Assembly (NCBI RefSeq): GCF_015291665.1
Contig: NZ_CP030048.1
Location: 3,720,001 to 3,784,000, forward strand
Length of the DNA stretch: 64,000 nt
Direction of reading: 5' to 3'
DNA from: Bradyrhizobium sp. CCBAU 53338
Lineage (GTDB): Bacteria > Pseudomonadota > Alphaproteobacteria > Rhizobiales > Xanthobacteraceae
Shown: positions 27,066-35,469 of the stretch, one piece after another
How positions within the stretch are numbered: position 1 is the stretch's first letter
Layout of the letters: each line of letters starts with the position of its first letter
Program-made: the position numbers and the translations under genes
Notes under the pieces: generated by a model
What the model was told of the DNA's origin: nothing
Seen by the model: only the letters and a program-made list of their open reading frames with translations
The model's database searches: none

Positions 27066-27839
27066 ATGGCCGATCCACGCCGCGTCGAATTCGGCGACTT
27101 CCTGCGCTCCCGGCGCGAAAAGCTGTCGCCGAAATCCGTCGGCCTTCCCGCAGGCCAGCGGCGGCGCACCGCGGGGCTCCGCCGCGAGGAGGTGGCGCAG
27201 CTCGCCGGCATCGGCGTCGACTGGTACATCCGCCTCGAGCAGGGCCGCACCGTCAGCCCGTCGGTCACGACAGTCGATGCGCTCGCGCGAGCGCTGCGTC
27301 TCAGCAAGACCGAGCACGCACACCTCAAGGATCTCGCGCGCGACGGCGACAGGCGTCCCTTTACCCGAGAGGTGGTGCCGCCGCCCATTTTGCGCCTGGT
27401 CGAGAGCCTGCCGCATCCGGCCTACATCACCGGGCGGCGCTGGGACGTGCTGGCCTGGAACGAGGCGGCCGAGGAGGTCTTCGCATTTGGCCGCTTGCCG
27501 GAGGAGGATCGCAACACGCTGCTCCTGATGATGACCAACAAGAAGACCAGGAAATCCTACGGCGCGGGCTGGGCTGACGTCGCCAAGCGTATGGTCGCGA
27601 TGTTTCGCGCCACCCACGACGTCTGGGCCGGCGATCCCGCTTTTGCGGAATTGCTGATGCGCCTGCGCGAAGGCAGTCCCGAGTTCGTCAAATGGTGGGG
27701 CGCGCACGAGGTGCACGGCACCCTGTCGGGCCGCAAGACCATGACGCATCCGACCAAGGGCGTGCTGCATTTCGAGCACACGAGCTTTCAGGCCAATGAC
27801 GATCCGGCGCTGAAGCTCGTGATCTACACGCCGGTCTGA
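27066..27839 (+). CDS. XRE-family transcriptional regulator with MmyB-like ligand domain
   Basis: This 257-residue regulator has an N-terminal helix-turn-helix (LRREEVAQLAGIGVDWYIRLEQGRTVSPS, about 38-68). Its C-terminal domain is of the MmyB type: PAYITGRRWDVLAWNEAAEEVF is the family signature, a PAS-like fold thought to bind a fatty-acid-like ligand. Such regulators typically control a divergent dehydrogenase or reductase gene, matching the minus-strand MDR gene next to it. It converges with the following minus-strand cluster. Confidence 0.88.
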   Translation: MADPRRVEFGDFLRSRREKLSPKSVGLPAGQRRRTAGLRREEVAQLAGIGVDWYIRLEQGRTVSPSVTTVDALARALRLSKTEHAHLKDLARDGDRRPFTREVVPPPILRLVESLPHPAYITGRRWDVLAWNEAAEEVFAFGRLPEEDRNTLLLMMTNKKTRKSYGAGWADVAKRMVAMFRATHDVWAGDPAFAELLMRLREGSPEFVKWWGAHEVHGTLSGRKTMTHPTKGVLHFEHTSFQANDDPALKLVIYTPV

Positions 27840-27863
27840 GGAGGGCACTCGGCAGTCCAGTGC

Positions 27864-28280
27864 TCACGTTCGTTTCGCGCCCAGCAAGATGGGAACGGTA
27901 TCGCGGAGCTTGAGCGACTTCACCATGTCCTGAGTGATCGCCTTGTACGTCTTGAAGTGAGCCGTCTCGATGTGAGCTTTGTAAGCATCGACGTCGGCAT
28001 AGATCTCGAACACGAAGACGTGCGCCGGATTTTGTTGGTCCGCCACTGCATATAACGCGAGCACTCCTGGTTCGAGCCGGACGGCAGCCTCGATCTGCTG
28101 CTTCACTGCCGCCGTGTAGGGCTCGACCTGCAACGGATCGATCTCGATCTCGGCCACTCGCACATAGGGCTGATGCATATCTTGAAGCTTCTCTTGCGCC
28201 ATCTCTTGGGCTCCTGCGGAACCGGCCACGGCAAGCGTCAGTATCGACGCTCCAAGAACGAGAAATCGTCTGGCGTTCAT
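27864..28280 (-). CDS. Exported antibiotic biosynthesis monooxygenase (ABM) domain protein
   Basis: This 138-residue protein has a signal peptide (MNARRFLVLGASILTLAVAGSAGAQE) followed by an ABM dimeric alpha/beta-barrel domain, with the pattern VRVAEIEIDPLQVEPYTAAVKQQIEAAVRLEPGVLAL and the VFEIYADVDAYKAH segment. ABM proteins are small oxygen- or quinol-using enzymes, some of them heme or quinone degrading. The start was set at the ATG at 28280, giving the signal peptide; a further upstream ATG at 28322 would overlap the cupin stop. It is the last gene of a five-gene minus-strand cluster. Confidence 0.82.
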   Translation of the reverse strand: MNARRFLVLGASILTLAVAGSAGAQEMAQEKLQDMHQPYVRVAEIEIDPLQVEPYTAAVKQQIEAAVRLEPGVLALYAVADQQNPAHVFVFEIYADVDAYKAHIETAHFKTYKAITQDMVKSLKLRDTVPILLGAKRT

Positions 28281-28318
28281 CACGCCCTTCGGCCTGCGCT
28301 TGTGGCCAGCTCTCTTGA

Positions 28319-28822
28319 TCACTTCCGATATTGCTCGTCGCTGACCTTCTCCATCCAGTCGACATTCTTGCCGCCGAGGGATTCCTGGATGGCGATGTGT
28401 GTCATGGCCGTCGTCGGCGAGGCGCCGTGCCAGTGCTTCAATCCCGGCGGAAACGATACGACGTCGCCGGGGCGGATTTCCTCGACCGACCCGCCCTCGC
28501 GCTGCACCCAGCCGAGCCCCGCCGTGACGATCAGCGTCTGTCCAAGCGGGTGCGTGTGCCAGGCGGTACGGGCGCCGGGTTCGAACGTGACCTGGCCTGC
28601 GCCGACGCGGGCAGGGTCGGGAGCCTGGAAGAGCGGGTCCACGCGCACCGAACCCGTGAACCAGTCCTGCGAGCCTTTCTGGGACGGACGAGATCCGTTT
28701 CGCTTGATGTCTATATCCATGGGCAACTCCTTCCGTGGTTCAGATGCGAGCGCCCGCGTCCGTCCGACTTCGATCGTCGCGGCGGCGCCGCCGCAGATGA
28801 GCACGCCTCTGCGAGTGATCAT
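28319..28822 (-). CDS. Exported cupin, hydroxynitrile-lyase-like
   Basis: This 167-residue protein has a short N-terminal hydrophobic leader with paired arginines ([20 protein letters not shown]) and a single cupin domain. The motif [20 protein letters not shown] with a later KHWHGA supplies His, His, Gln and His metal ligands. From memory the domain closely resembles the manganese cupin hydroxynitrile lyases of Granulicella, though such cupins have other likely roles. An internal ATG (MDIDIKRNG) could give a cytoplasmic form of about 131 residues. It belongs with the adjacent tautomerase and decarboxylase genes. Confidence 0.8.
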   Translation of the reverse strand: MITRRGVLICGGAAATIEVGRTRALASEPRKELPMDIDIKRNGSRPSQKGSQDWFTGSVRVDPLFQAPDPARVGAGQVTFEPGARTAWHTHPLGQTLIVTAGLGWVQREGGSVEEIRPGDVVSFPPGLKHWHGASPTTAMTHIAIQESLGGKNVDWMEKVSDEQYRK

Positions 28823-28835
28823 CGCAGTCCTCGGC

Positions 28836-29066
28836 TCATCGAGGGTCGTATCCCGGTTTCTTGTAGATGGTCTCCGGCTTGCCGATGATATCCGGTTTGT
28901 AGACCTGCTCGGTCCAGTCCCAAGGCTCGACGTCTTCAATTCCCACGGAAACGGACTCTTCTCCGTAGTTGAGAGCGCCCATTGCCGCGTCAGTGACGGC
29001 TTGCGCAAGTGCATGCTTCTGCCGCTCGGATTTGCCCGGGTAGAGCTTGACGATGATGTGGGGCAT
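28836..29066 (-). CDS. pptA: Tautomerase family protein, PptA-like
   Basis: This 76-residue protein is a small 4-oxalocrotonate tautomerase-type enzyme. It starts [13 protein letters not shown]; Pro2 becomes the N-terminal catalytic base after methionine removal. The C-terminal [11 protein letters not shown] closely resembles the IKKPGY end of E. coli PptA. The physiological substrate is unknown. It lacks a signal peptide, unlike several neighbours. It is 13 bases before the cupin gene and 13 after the carboxymuconolactone decarboxylase family gene. Confidence 0.85.
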   Translation of the reverse strand: MPHIIVKLYPGKSERQKHALAQAVTDAAMGALNYGEESVSVGIEDVEPWDWTEQVYKPDIIGKPETIYKKPGYDPR

Positions 29067-29079
29067 CGCTTTTCCTCCT

Positions 29080-29865
29080 TCAGCGCGGCCGCTTTTCGAT
29101 CACGTCCTTGACGACGGGCGCCGCGGAGAACGCGTTGGGCCAGCCTGCGTAGAAGGCGAGATGACCGAGCACTTCGCCGGCTTCCTGCTGCGTCAACCCG
29201 TTATCCATCGCCCGGTTCAAATGGTAGGTAATCTGGGCGACTTGCCCCGTCGAGATGAGAGCGCTAACGGTGACCAGGCTCCGGTCCCGGGGCGTCAGAC
29301 CCGGTCTCAGCCAGAGATCCCGGAAGAGCGCGTCGGTCGTGTATTGGACGAGGCTCGGTGTGATCTGGCCGAATTGTTCGCCGACCCGCGTCGCCCGCTG
29401 CTTTTCTACCGCCTCGTCGAGAGGGAGGTGTGGTCCCGATGCCGGTGAAAGCTGATCGTCCCCGATATTGCGGCTCTGGAAAACGTCCCTCGCTGCGGGA
29501 ATCGCATTCATCGCGTTGGCCCATCCGGTATAGAACGCCAGATGCGTGATGATCTCGGAGATTTCCGCAGGCTTCACGCCGTTATCGAGCGCAAGTGCGA
29601 GATAACGCGGCAGTTCGACGGTCTGGTTGCGCGCGATGAGGGCCGCGATCGTGACAACGCCGCGATCACGAGGGGAAAGGCCGGCGCGCTTCCAGAGGTC
29701 ACCCACCAGAAATTTCTGCTCGTACATCTCCAGCGCGGGTGCGACGGCGCGGACGTGTTCAAATCTCGACATGGGATCAGCTCCTTTGACGGCGACCTGT
29801 TCGGCGGCAGTCGCGCCGCCAACGAACAGACCGAGAGAAAACAGAGTGGCTGCAATCATTCTCAT
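29080..29865 (-). CDS. Exported tandem carboxymuconolactone decarboxylase-family protein
   Basis: This 261-residue protein has a signal peptide ([22 protein letters not shown]) and two CMD domains in tandem. The duplicated pattern is [19 protein letters not shown] with [21 protein letters not shown], and [19 protein letters not shown] with [21 protein letters not shown]. There is no CxxC, so it is not an AhpD-type peroxidase; each half has the His of gamma-CMD enzymes. Export of such a protein is unusual. The ATG at 29865 overlaps the MFS stop by 4 bases; a longer start at 29928 would bury the signal. Confidence 0.84.
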   Translation of the reverse strand: MRMIAATLFSLGLFVGGATAAEQVAVKGADPMSRFEHVRAVAPALEMYEQKFLVGDLWKRAGLSPRDRGVVTIAALIARNQTVELPRYLALALDNGVKPAEISEIITHLAFYTGWANAMNAIPAARDVFQSRNIGDDQLSPASGPHLPLDEAVEKQRATRVGEQFGQITPSLVQYTTDALFRDLWLRPGLTPRDRSLVTVSALISTGQVAQITYHLNRAMDNGLTQQEAGEVLGHLAFYAGWPNAFSAAPVVKDVIEKRPR

Positions 29866-31070
29866 TGCGCGCTTCCTTCGGCTGTGAACGGGCGCGCCAT
29901 CAGCCACCACGCAACCAGCGCGGCGCAAAGCACGGTGAGAGCGCTGGCGAGAAACAGGACGTTCAGTCTCGCTCCGGTCGCGATCAAGCCGAGCGCAGGG
30001 CTGGCGAGCCCCTGAGCCAGGTCGAGAAAGGCGGTGTAGGCGCCCATCGCAATACCGCGGCTCTGTGCGGGCACTCGGCCAACTGCCTCGACGCCAAAGC
30101 CCGGGTATACTAGCGAGAAACCGAACCCGGTCAGCGCGGCTCCTGCCAGCGCCATCTCGGGTCGGACCGCGAGCCAGATCAGCGCCTGGCCGATGGCCTC
30201 AATCACCGCGCAGACCAGCGCGACCTTCGCGCCGCCAATCGCATCTGCCAAATGGCTGAAGCAGATCCGGGCAATAATGAAGGCCACCGCATAGGCCGTA
30301 TAGGCGAGCCATCCGTTGTCCCAGCCCCGCTTGGCGAACAGCAATGCGACGAACGTCGTCACTGCACCGAAGCCAACGCTTCCGAGGGCCGAGCCAAGGC
30401 CCGGCACCCAGACGGCACCGACCACTGCGGTGAATGAAGGACGCGCGTGCTGCACGGGCGCGACCATGGGAACAGGCGCAACGAGCAGCAGAGTCATCAA
30501 CGGGGCCGCGGCCGTGACGATCGCGATCGCCGTGAAGCCGTAGGCGGCGTAGAGGGAGGCGCCGGCCGGCGCGCCGATCGCGAAGGCCGCGAACATCGCC
30601 GAACCAACCCAGGCAATGACCTTGCCCGTGCTCCCGGCATTGGCGAGTGCCAGTCCCCAACTGACCGCGGCTGTGATGATGAAGCTTTCCGCGGCGCCGA
30701 GCAGACCTCGTCCCAGCAGGAGAATTGCGACCGAAGCCAGCGGCACGGCGCTGAAACACAGCGAGAGCAGATAGAGCAGCCCGGACGCTGCGGCCGCGAC
30801 GAGACCGATGATCACGCCGCGCTTGGCGCCGCGACTGTCGGAAAAGTGGCCCGCCCACGGGCGCGAGATCAGCGAGGCCGCGAACTGACTGCCGGCGACA
30901 AGGCCGACTACGAACGTACCCAGCCCCAGACCGTCGTGCACGTAGAGCGGAAGCACGGGCATCGCGACACCGATCACGAGGAAGGCGACGAACACCACCG
31001 CCATGATCGGCAGCAAGGCCGCCGCGGCGCGGGGGCTCGCAGCCGGCTCCTGGAGAGCGGTTACTGACAT
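29862..31070 (-). CDS. MFS transporter
   Basis: This 402-residue inner-membrane protein has 12 predicted helices and the MFS loop signature between helices 2 and 3 (SRPWAGHFSDSRGAKRG). It is likely a proton-driven exporter of a small molecule, resembling the YhhS/YfcJ or arabinose-exporter group. First gene of the minus-strand cluster, its stop overlaps the next gene. The divergent LysR gene 156 bases away is the probable regulator. Confidence 0.9.
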   Translation of the reverse strand: MSVTALQEPAASPRAAAALLPIMAVVFVAFLVIGVAMPVLPLYVHDGLGLGTFVVGLVAGSQFAASLISRPWAGHFSDSRGAKRGVIIGLVAAAASGLLYLLSLCFSAVPLASVAILLLGRGLLGAAESFIITAAVSWGLALANAGSTGKVIAWVGSAMFAAFAIGAPAGASLYAAYGFTAIAIVTAAAPLMTLLLVAPVPMVAPVQHARPSFTAVVGAVWVPGLGSALGSVGFGAVTTFVALLFAKRGWDNGWLAYTAYAVAFIIARICFSHLADAIGGAKVALVCAVIEAIGQALIWLAVRPEMALAGAALTGFGFSLVYPGFGVEAVGRVPAQSRGIAMGAYTAFLDLAQGLASPALGLIATGARLNVLFLASALTVLCAALVAWWLMARPFTAEGSAQ

Positions 31071-31181
31071 GTCGACATCGAGGGTTCCCGCTGGGTTGCG
31101 CGGTAAATGATCACGTTTTGCTGCCGGAGACGGCGTTGCCGTCCGATGGCTGATCCGAACCTAGGCCTTCCGTCGCACCGC

Positions 31182-31225
31182 GATTAGATGATAAATTCCG
31201 AATGCAGTTATTAAAGTGGCTAATC
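31182..31225. promoter_or_regulatory. Candidate LysR-type binding region between MFS and lysR genes
   Basis: GATTAG at 31182-31187 and CTAATC at 31220-31225 form an inverted repeat around an AT-rich core, in the 156-base gap between two divergent genes and touching the LysR start. LysR regulators commonly bind such regions and control the divergent operon. The rest of the gap (31071-31181) shows no other clear signal. Confidence 0.4.
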
Positions 31226-31226
31226 A

Positions 31227-32129
31227 ATGCATCGGGACGACGCGAGCGATCTCCTGGCTTTCCTCGCAGTTGCGAGGGAACGCAACTTCACGCGCGCCGC
31301 ATCGAAGCTCGGCATGACGCAGTCCGCACTCAGCCAGATCATCAGGAATCTCGAGGAGCGGCTTGGCGTCCGGCTGCTGAACCGGACAACGCGGAGCGTC
31401 ACGCCAACTCAGGCCGGAGAACGGCTTTTCCTGAGTATCGGACCCAAGTTCACCGACATGGATGCCGATCTTGCTGCGCTCAGCGAATTTCGCGAGAAGC
31501 CGGCGGGATTGATCCGGCTGACGGCCACGGAGTATGCCGCCGCTGAAATCCTTTTGCCCGCGCTCGGAAAGATCTTGCCGAAGTACCCTGATATCCACGT
31601 CGAGATCATCATCGACTATGGCCTCACCAACATCGTGGCGCAGCAGGTGGATGCGGGTATTCGTCCCGGCGAACTCGTCGCCAAGGATATGATCTCAGTC
31701 CGCGTCAGTCCCGATCTGCGGATGGCCGTGGTGGGGTCGCCATCCTACTTTGCCGAGCGCAAGCGGCCCAAACTTCCTCAGGATCTCACGCATCACAACT
31801 GCCTCAACCTTCGCCTGCCAACCCACGGCGGTAGCCTCTACGCGTGGGAGTTCGAGAAGAACGGGCGCGAGCTCAATGTGCGCGTCGAGGGACAGTTGGT
31901 GTTCAACAGCGCTGGTCTCCTCCTGGATGGAGCCCTCAAGGGATTGGGTCTCGCCTACCTGACGGAGGGACACGTGCAGCCGTACATTGCGCAGGGACGG
32001 CTGGTCAGGGTCTTGTCCGATTGGTGTCCGCCGTTTTCTGGCTATCACCTCTATTATCCCAGCCGGCGTCAGCCTTCGCAGGCATTTTCGCTGCTGGTCG
32101 AGGCTCTCAGGCACCGGCGGCGAGACTGA
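31227..32129 (+). CDS. LysR-family transcriptional regulator
   Basis: This 300-residue regulator has the LysR helix-turn-helix at about residues 8-65 (FLAVARERNFTRAASKLGMTQSALSQIIRNLEERLGVRLLNRTTRSV) and a substrate-binding domain of the CrgA/PBP2 type, with the LIRLTATEYAAAEILLPAL and RLPTHGGSLYAWEF segments. It is transcribed away from the MFS-enzyme cluster and probably controls it, responding to a small aromatic or oxidised compound. The ATG at 31227 immediately follows the candidate binding site. Confidence 0.92.
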   Translation: MHRDDASDLLAFLAVARERNFTRAASKLGMTQSALSQIIRNLEERLGVRLLNRTTRSVTPTQAGERLFLSIGPKFTDMDADLAALSEFREKPAGLIRLTATEYAAAEILLPALGKILPKYPDIHVEIIIDYGLTNIVAQQVDAGIRPGELVAKDMISVRVSPDLRMAVVGSPSYFAERKRPKLPQDLTHHNCLNLRLPTHGGSLYAWEFEKNGRELNVRVEGQLVFNSAGLLLDGALKGLGLAYLTEGHVQPYIAQGRLVRVLSDWCPPFSGYHLYYPSRRQPSQAFSLLVEALRHRRRD

Positions 32130-32253
32130 GCATGGTTTCGTGCGATGTCGCGCGGGCCTGCAAAGCAGGGCCGAAGAACACGTATCATCGTTGCAGCCAG
32201 CACAAAGTAACGTAGCATTTTGTAGTATTGGCGCGCGGTCGACGAGGGATCGG

Positions 32254-32607
32254 ATGAAGCGTCGGCAATTCATTTCGCTTCTCGGTGAAGCTGCCTTGGC
32301 GCCAATCGCCGGGCCTCAGGTCTGCGCTGACCCACCGGCCAATTGTGCCGCTCCGGCGAAGCTCAAGGCAGATCACGACCAATCCTACGGATATTTCTGG
32401 TGGTTGGGACGCTCTCGCCTCAATGGACGTCTGGTCCCGTGGATTGGTGCGCTCGGCCGAGGTGGCCAGTCGATCCGCATCGTCCCGGAGCTTGATCTCG
32501 TTGTCGCGGTGACCGCGGGATACTATCAAGACTACAGCCCTGAGACGTTCAGATTGCAGTACGGCGTGTTCAGGGATGTGTTGCAGGCAATCTCGCCTCC
32601 GGCGTAA
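32254..32607 (+). pseudogene. Chimeric remnant: signal of a binding protein joined to a serine hydrolase C-terminus
   Basis: The 117-codon frame starts MKRRQFISLLGEAALAPIAG, a leader typical of Bradyrhizobium ABC substrate-binding proteins. It then continues as YGYFWWLGRSRLNGRLVPWIGALGRGGQS and IRIVPELDLVVAVTAGYY, the last part of a class C beta-lactamase family serine hydrolase. The catalytic Ser-x-x-Lys and Tyr motifs of the hydrolase are absent. The two pieces appear fused at about residue 40. It is likely a deletion remnant, though a small exported protein could still be made. Confidence 0.55.
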
Positions 32608-32692
32608 GGCCCCCGCGAACCGTTTTGCGAAACGATGACCTTTCGGAGTAGGTTCGTCAGTCAATACTGCATCACCGGGGTGGGCTTGGACT

Positions 32693-33748
32693 GTGACTGG
32701 CAAACGAACGCGCGAGGGAAGCGGCCGGGTCAAGCTCGAGGAAGTCGCCAGTGCAGCGAATGTCTCGACGGCCACAGTGTCGCGGGTGTTCAACGAGCCG
32801 GAGAAGGTCTCCGAAGCGATCCGGGAGCGCGTGAAGGAAGCGGCGCGCGCGCTCAACTGGATCCCGAATGCGGCGGGCAGGGCACTGGCCTCGAGCCGGA
32901 CGCACATCATGGGCGCGATCATCCCCACGCTCGACAACGAAATCTTCGCGCATCAGGTCGGCGGCATGCAGGCCGTCTTCAGCAATGCCGGATACACACT
33001 TTTCCTGGGATGCTCCAATTACGACCCGCTCGAAGGCTTGAGGCAGGCGGAAGCCATGCTGGCGCGGGGCGTGGAGGCGATCGCGCTCGTCGGTGAGAGC
33101 CATCCCGCGGAGCTTTTCGCGGCCCTGAAGGCCCGCAACATTCCCTATGTCGTCACCTATTCCTACAGCACGCGGTCCGAACATCCCTGCATCGGGTTCG
33201 ACAATCGCGCCGCCTTCATGCGGATGACCAATCATCTGCTCTCGCTCGGACATCGCCGCTTCGCCTGCATCTTTCAGCCGGTTGCGAACAACGACCGTGT
33301 CGCCGCGCGGCTTGCCGGCGTGAGGGAGGCGTTGGCGGCCGCGGGTCTCCAGCTGGCGGACGAGGACTTGCTGATCGGTCCGTCCACGCTGGAATTCGGC
33401 GCCGAGAGTTTTTCGCACCTGATGACGCGGGACGGGAAGGCGCGACCGACGGCCATCGTGTGCGGCAACGACAACATCGCGCTCGGCGCGTTGATGGCGG
33501 CCAACGCCCTCGGCCTGAACGCGCCCAAGGATTTCTCGATCACCGGGCTCGACGATCTCGCGATCTCGTCGCGCTTTACCCCACGCCTGACCACGATGAA
33601 GGTCGACAACCAGGCGATCGGCACGTTGGCGGCCAATCAACTCCTCGCCGTCGTGGCTGGCCAACAGGCCAGCCCGAAGTCGGAAGAGGTCGTTCCTGTG
33701 CTGCAGGTCAGGGACAGCTCCGGCCCCAGGCCTGAAGAGCGCGGGTGA
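32693..33748 (+). CDS. LacI-family transcriptional regulator
   Basis: This 351-residue repressor has the LacI helix-turn-helix (KLEEVASAANVSTATVSRVFNEPEKVSEAIRERV, about 14-48) and a periplasmic-binding-protein-like sensor domain with GFDNRAAFMRMTNHLLSLGHRR. It resembles the GntR/IdnR branch of LacI proteins responding to a sugar acid. The start is a GTG at 32693. It lies ahead of, and on the same strand as, a sugar-binding protein and an aldolase gene, with a perfect LacI-type operator between. Confidence 0.92.
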   Translation: MTGKRTREGSGRVKLEEVASAANVSTATVSRVFNEPEKVSEAIRERVKEAARALNWIPNAAGRALASSRTHIMGAIIPTLDNEIFAHQVGGMQAVFSNAGYTLFLGCSNYDPLEGLRQAEAMLARGVEAIALVGESHPAELFAALKARNIPYVVTYSYSTRSEHPCIGFDNRAAFMRMTNHLLSLGHRRFACIFQPVANNDRVAARLAGVREALAAAGLQLADEDLLIGPSTLEFGAESFSHLMTRDGKARPTAIVCGNDNIALGALMAANALGLNAPKDFSITGLDDLAISSRFTPRLTTMKVDNQAIGTLAANQLLAVVAGQQASPKSEEVVPVLQVRDSSGPRPEERG

Positions 33749-33864
33749 TCATCCGGCCGGGAAGGGCGGCATTGCCGGTTCGGTTCGCGGGATAGCTGAC
33801 ATGCGCGCAACAAAAATCGTCTTACCTCATTGAAAGTCAAAGTAAATCGTCTCTTGGCGCAGAA

Positions 33865-33893
33865 TTGACAGCATGTATGTAAGCGCTTACAGG
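33865..33893 (+). promoter_or_regulatory. Promoter with overlapping LacI-type operator
   Basis: TTGACA at 33865-33870 and TACAGG at 33888-33893, 17 bases apart, fit a sigma-70 promoter with a weak -10. TGTAAGCGCTTACA at 33878-33891 is a perfect 14-base palindrome with the central CG typical of LacI-family operators, and covers the -10. Binding of the adjacent LacI protein would block transcription of the binding protein and aldolase genes. Confidence 0.7.
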
Positions 33894-33955
33894 CTCAAAC
33901 GCCAGCAACAAAGCGAGCGCTTCCCGTGGGAAGCGCCATGGAAGGAAATGCGGGA

Positions 33956-35353
33956 ATGCGCCTTGGTCTGTCGAAAACATTGAACGGTTGCGCGGTCGCA
34001 GCCACGCTTTTGCTGAACTCCCTGGCGATCGCGCCGGCGGCTCATGCCGAAGAGAAGCTCGTGGTCTGGTGGAACAAGGGATTCTATTCGGCCGAGGAAG
34101 ACGCGCTGCTCCAGGCGATCCACAAATTCGAAGCCAAGACCGGCGTGAAGGTCGAGCTGTCGCAATACGCAACGCAGGACATGATTCCAAAAACCGTCGC
34201 CGCGCTCGATTCCGCCACGGTGCCCGACGTGGCCTACGCCGACACCTTCAACTTCCAGAGCGTCGGCAAGTGGGCGGCCGAAGGCAAGCTCGAAGATCTC
34301 AGCTCCGTCCTCGCGCCGATGAAGGACCAGTTCGACAAGTCCGCGCTCGATACCGTCATGCTGCAGAACGAGCAGACCAAGAACAGGGCGTACTACGCCT
34401 TCCCGGTCAAGCAGGCGACGGTGCATCTGCATTACTGGAAAGACATGCTCGAGGAGGGCGGTCTGAAGGAGGCCGACATTCCGAAGGACTGGCACGGCTT
34501 CTGGAATTTCTGGTGCGACAAGGCGCAGCCTGCCGTTCGCAAGGCCAGCGGCAAGCGCGTCTACGGCATCGGCCTGCCGATGGGCGTGGACAGCAGCGAC
34601 AGCCTGATCGGCTTCCTGACTTTTGCCGAGGCCTACAACGTCGTCATGGTCGACGACAGCGGCAAGCTGTTGCTCGACGATCCCAAGGTGAAGGCCGGGC
34701 TCGTGTCCGCGCTCAAGGACTACACCGATATCTACAAGAAGGGCTGCGTGCCGTCCTCCGCGACGAGCTGGAAGGACGCCGACAACAACGTCGCCTTCCA
34801 CAACAAGACGACGGTGATGACCTTCAACCCGACCATCTCGATTCCCGGCAAGTGGCTGGACGACTCGACCAACCAGACCCTGACCGCCGAGCAGCGGGAC
34901 GAGGCCAAGAAGAACTACGAGGAGCGGATCCGGACGCTGCCCTGGCCGAGCAAGCCGGACGGCTCGCCGATGCACACCCGCAGCTCGGTCGTGGTCGGCG
35001 TGGTGTTCCGGCAGGCCAAGAACAAGGCGCGTGCCAAGGAGTTCGTGCAGTTCCTGCTCCAGGACGAAAACCTCCAGCCCTATGTCGAGGGCGCGCTGGG
35101 CCGCTGGTTCCCGGTGAAGCCAGCCGCCGTGAAGTCGGCGTTCTGGAACGAGGATCAGCATCGCAGGATGCTGCGCGACCAGTTCGCAGCCGGCGTCGGC
35201 GGCTACGAGATGACGCGGAATTACAAGTTCACCATCGTCAACAACGAGAATGTCTGGGCCAAGGCCACGATCCGTGTGGTTCTCGACAAGGTGCCGCCCG
35301 AGCAGGCCGTCGACGAAATGATCGACCGCATCAAGAAGATCGTCAGCGACTGA
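33956..35353 (+). CDS. CUT1-type sugar ABC transporter substrate-binding protein
   Basis: This 465-residue protein has a signal peptide ending APAAHAEEK and a type II binding-protein fold of the carbohydrate family (SBP_bac_1), with LVVWWNKGFYSAEEDALLQAIHKFEAKTGVKVELS at the mature N-terminus. The ATG at 33956 is preceded by AAGGA; ATGs at 33926 and 33938 would lengthen the leader. No permease or ATPase gene is next to it. It probably belongs to a regulon controlled by the upstream LacI protein, and works with a transporter encoded elsewhere. The sugar or sugar acid is unknown. Confidence 0.88.
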   Translation: MRLGLSKTLNGCAVAATLLLNSLAIAPAAHAEEKLVVWWNKGFYSAEEDALLQAIHKFEAKTGVKVELSQYATQDMIPKTVAALDSATVPDVAYADTFNFQSVGKWAAEGKLEDLSSVLAPMKDQFDKSALDTVMLQNEQTKNRAYYAFPVKQATVHLHYWKDMLEEGGLKEADIPKDWHGFWNFWCDKAQPAVRKASGKRVYGIGLPMGVDSSDSLIGFLTFAEAYNVVMVDDSGKLLLDDPKVKAGLVSALKDYTDIYKKGCVPSSATSWKDADNNVAFHNKTTVMTFNPTISIPGKWLDDSTNQTLTAEQRDEAKKNYEERIRTLPWPSKPDGSPMHTRSSVVVGVVFRQAKNKARAKEFVQFLLQDENLQPYVEGALGRWFPVKPAAVKSAFWNEDQHRRMLRDQFAAGVGGYEMTRNYKFTIVNNENVWAKATIRVVLDKVPPEQAVDEMIDRIKKIVSD

Positions 35354-35469
35354 GGACTGGCGTCCGCAGCAGCGCGTGGTGTTGCTGCGGACGTCCCGAT
35401 GTCGTTGGTCTATGTTCGCGAACCGGCAGCGAGGCCGCTGCCACATCAGCCGTTGTTTGGAGCTTGCCT

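Noticed and set aside
33887..35446. Antisense frame of 519 codons
   Set aside because: It is a shadow of the sugar-binding protein gene caused by high GC at third codon positions; the translation has the low-complexity composition of an antisense frame.
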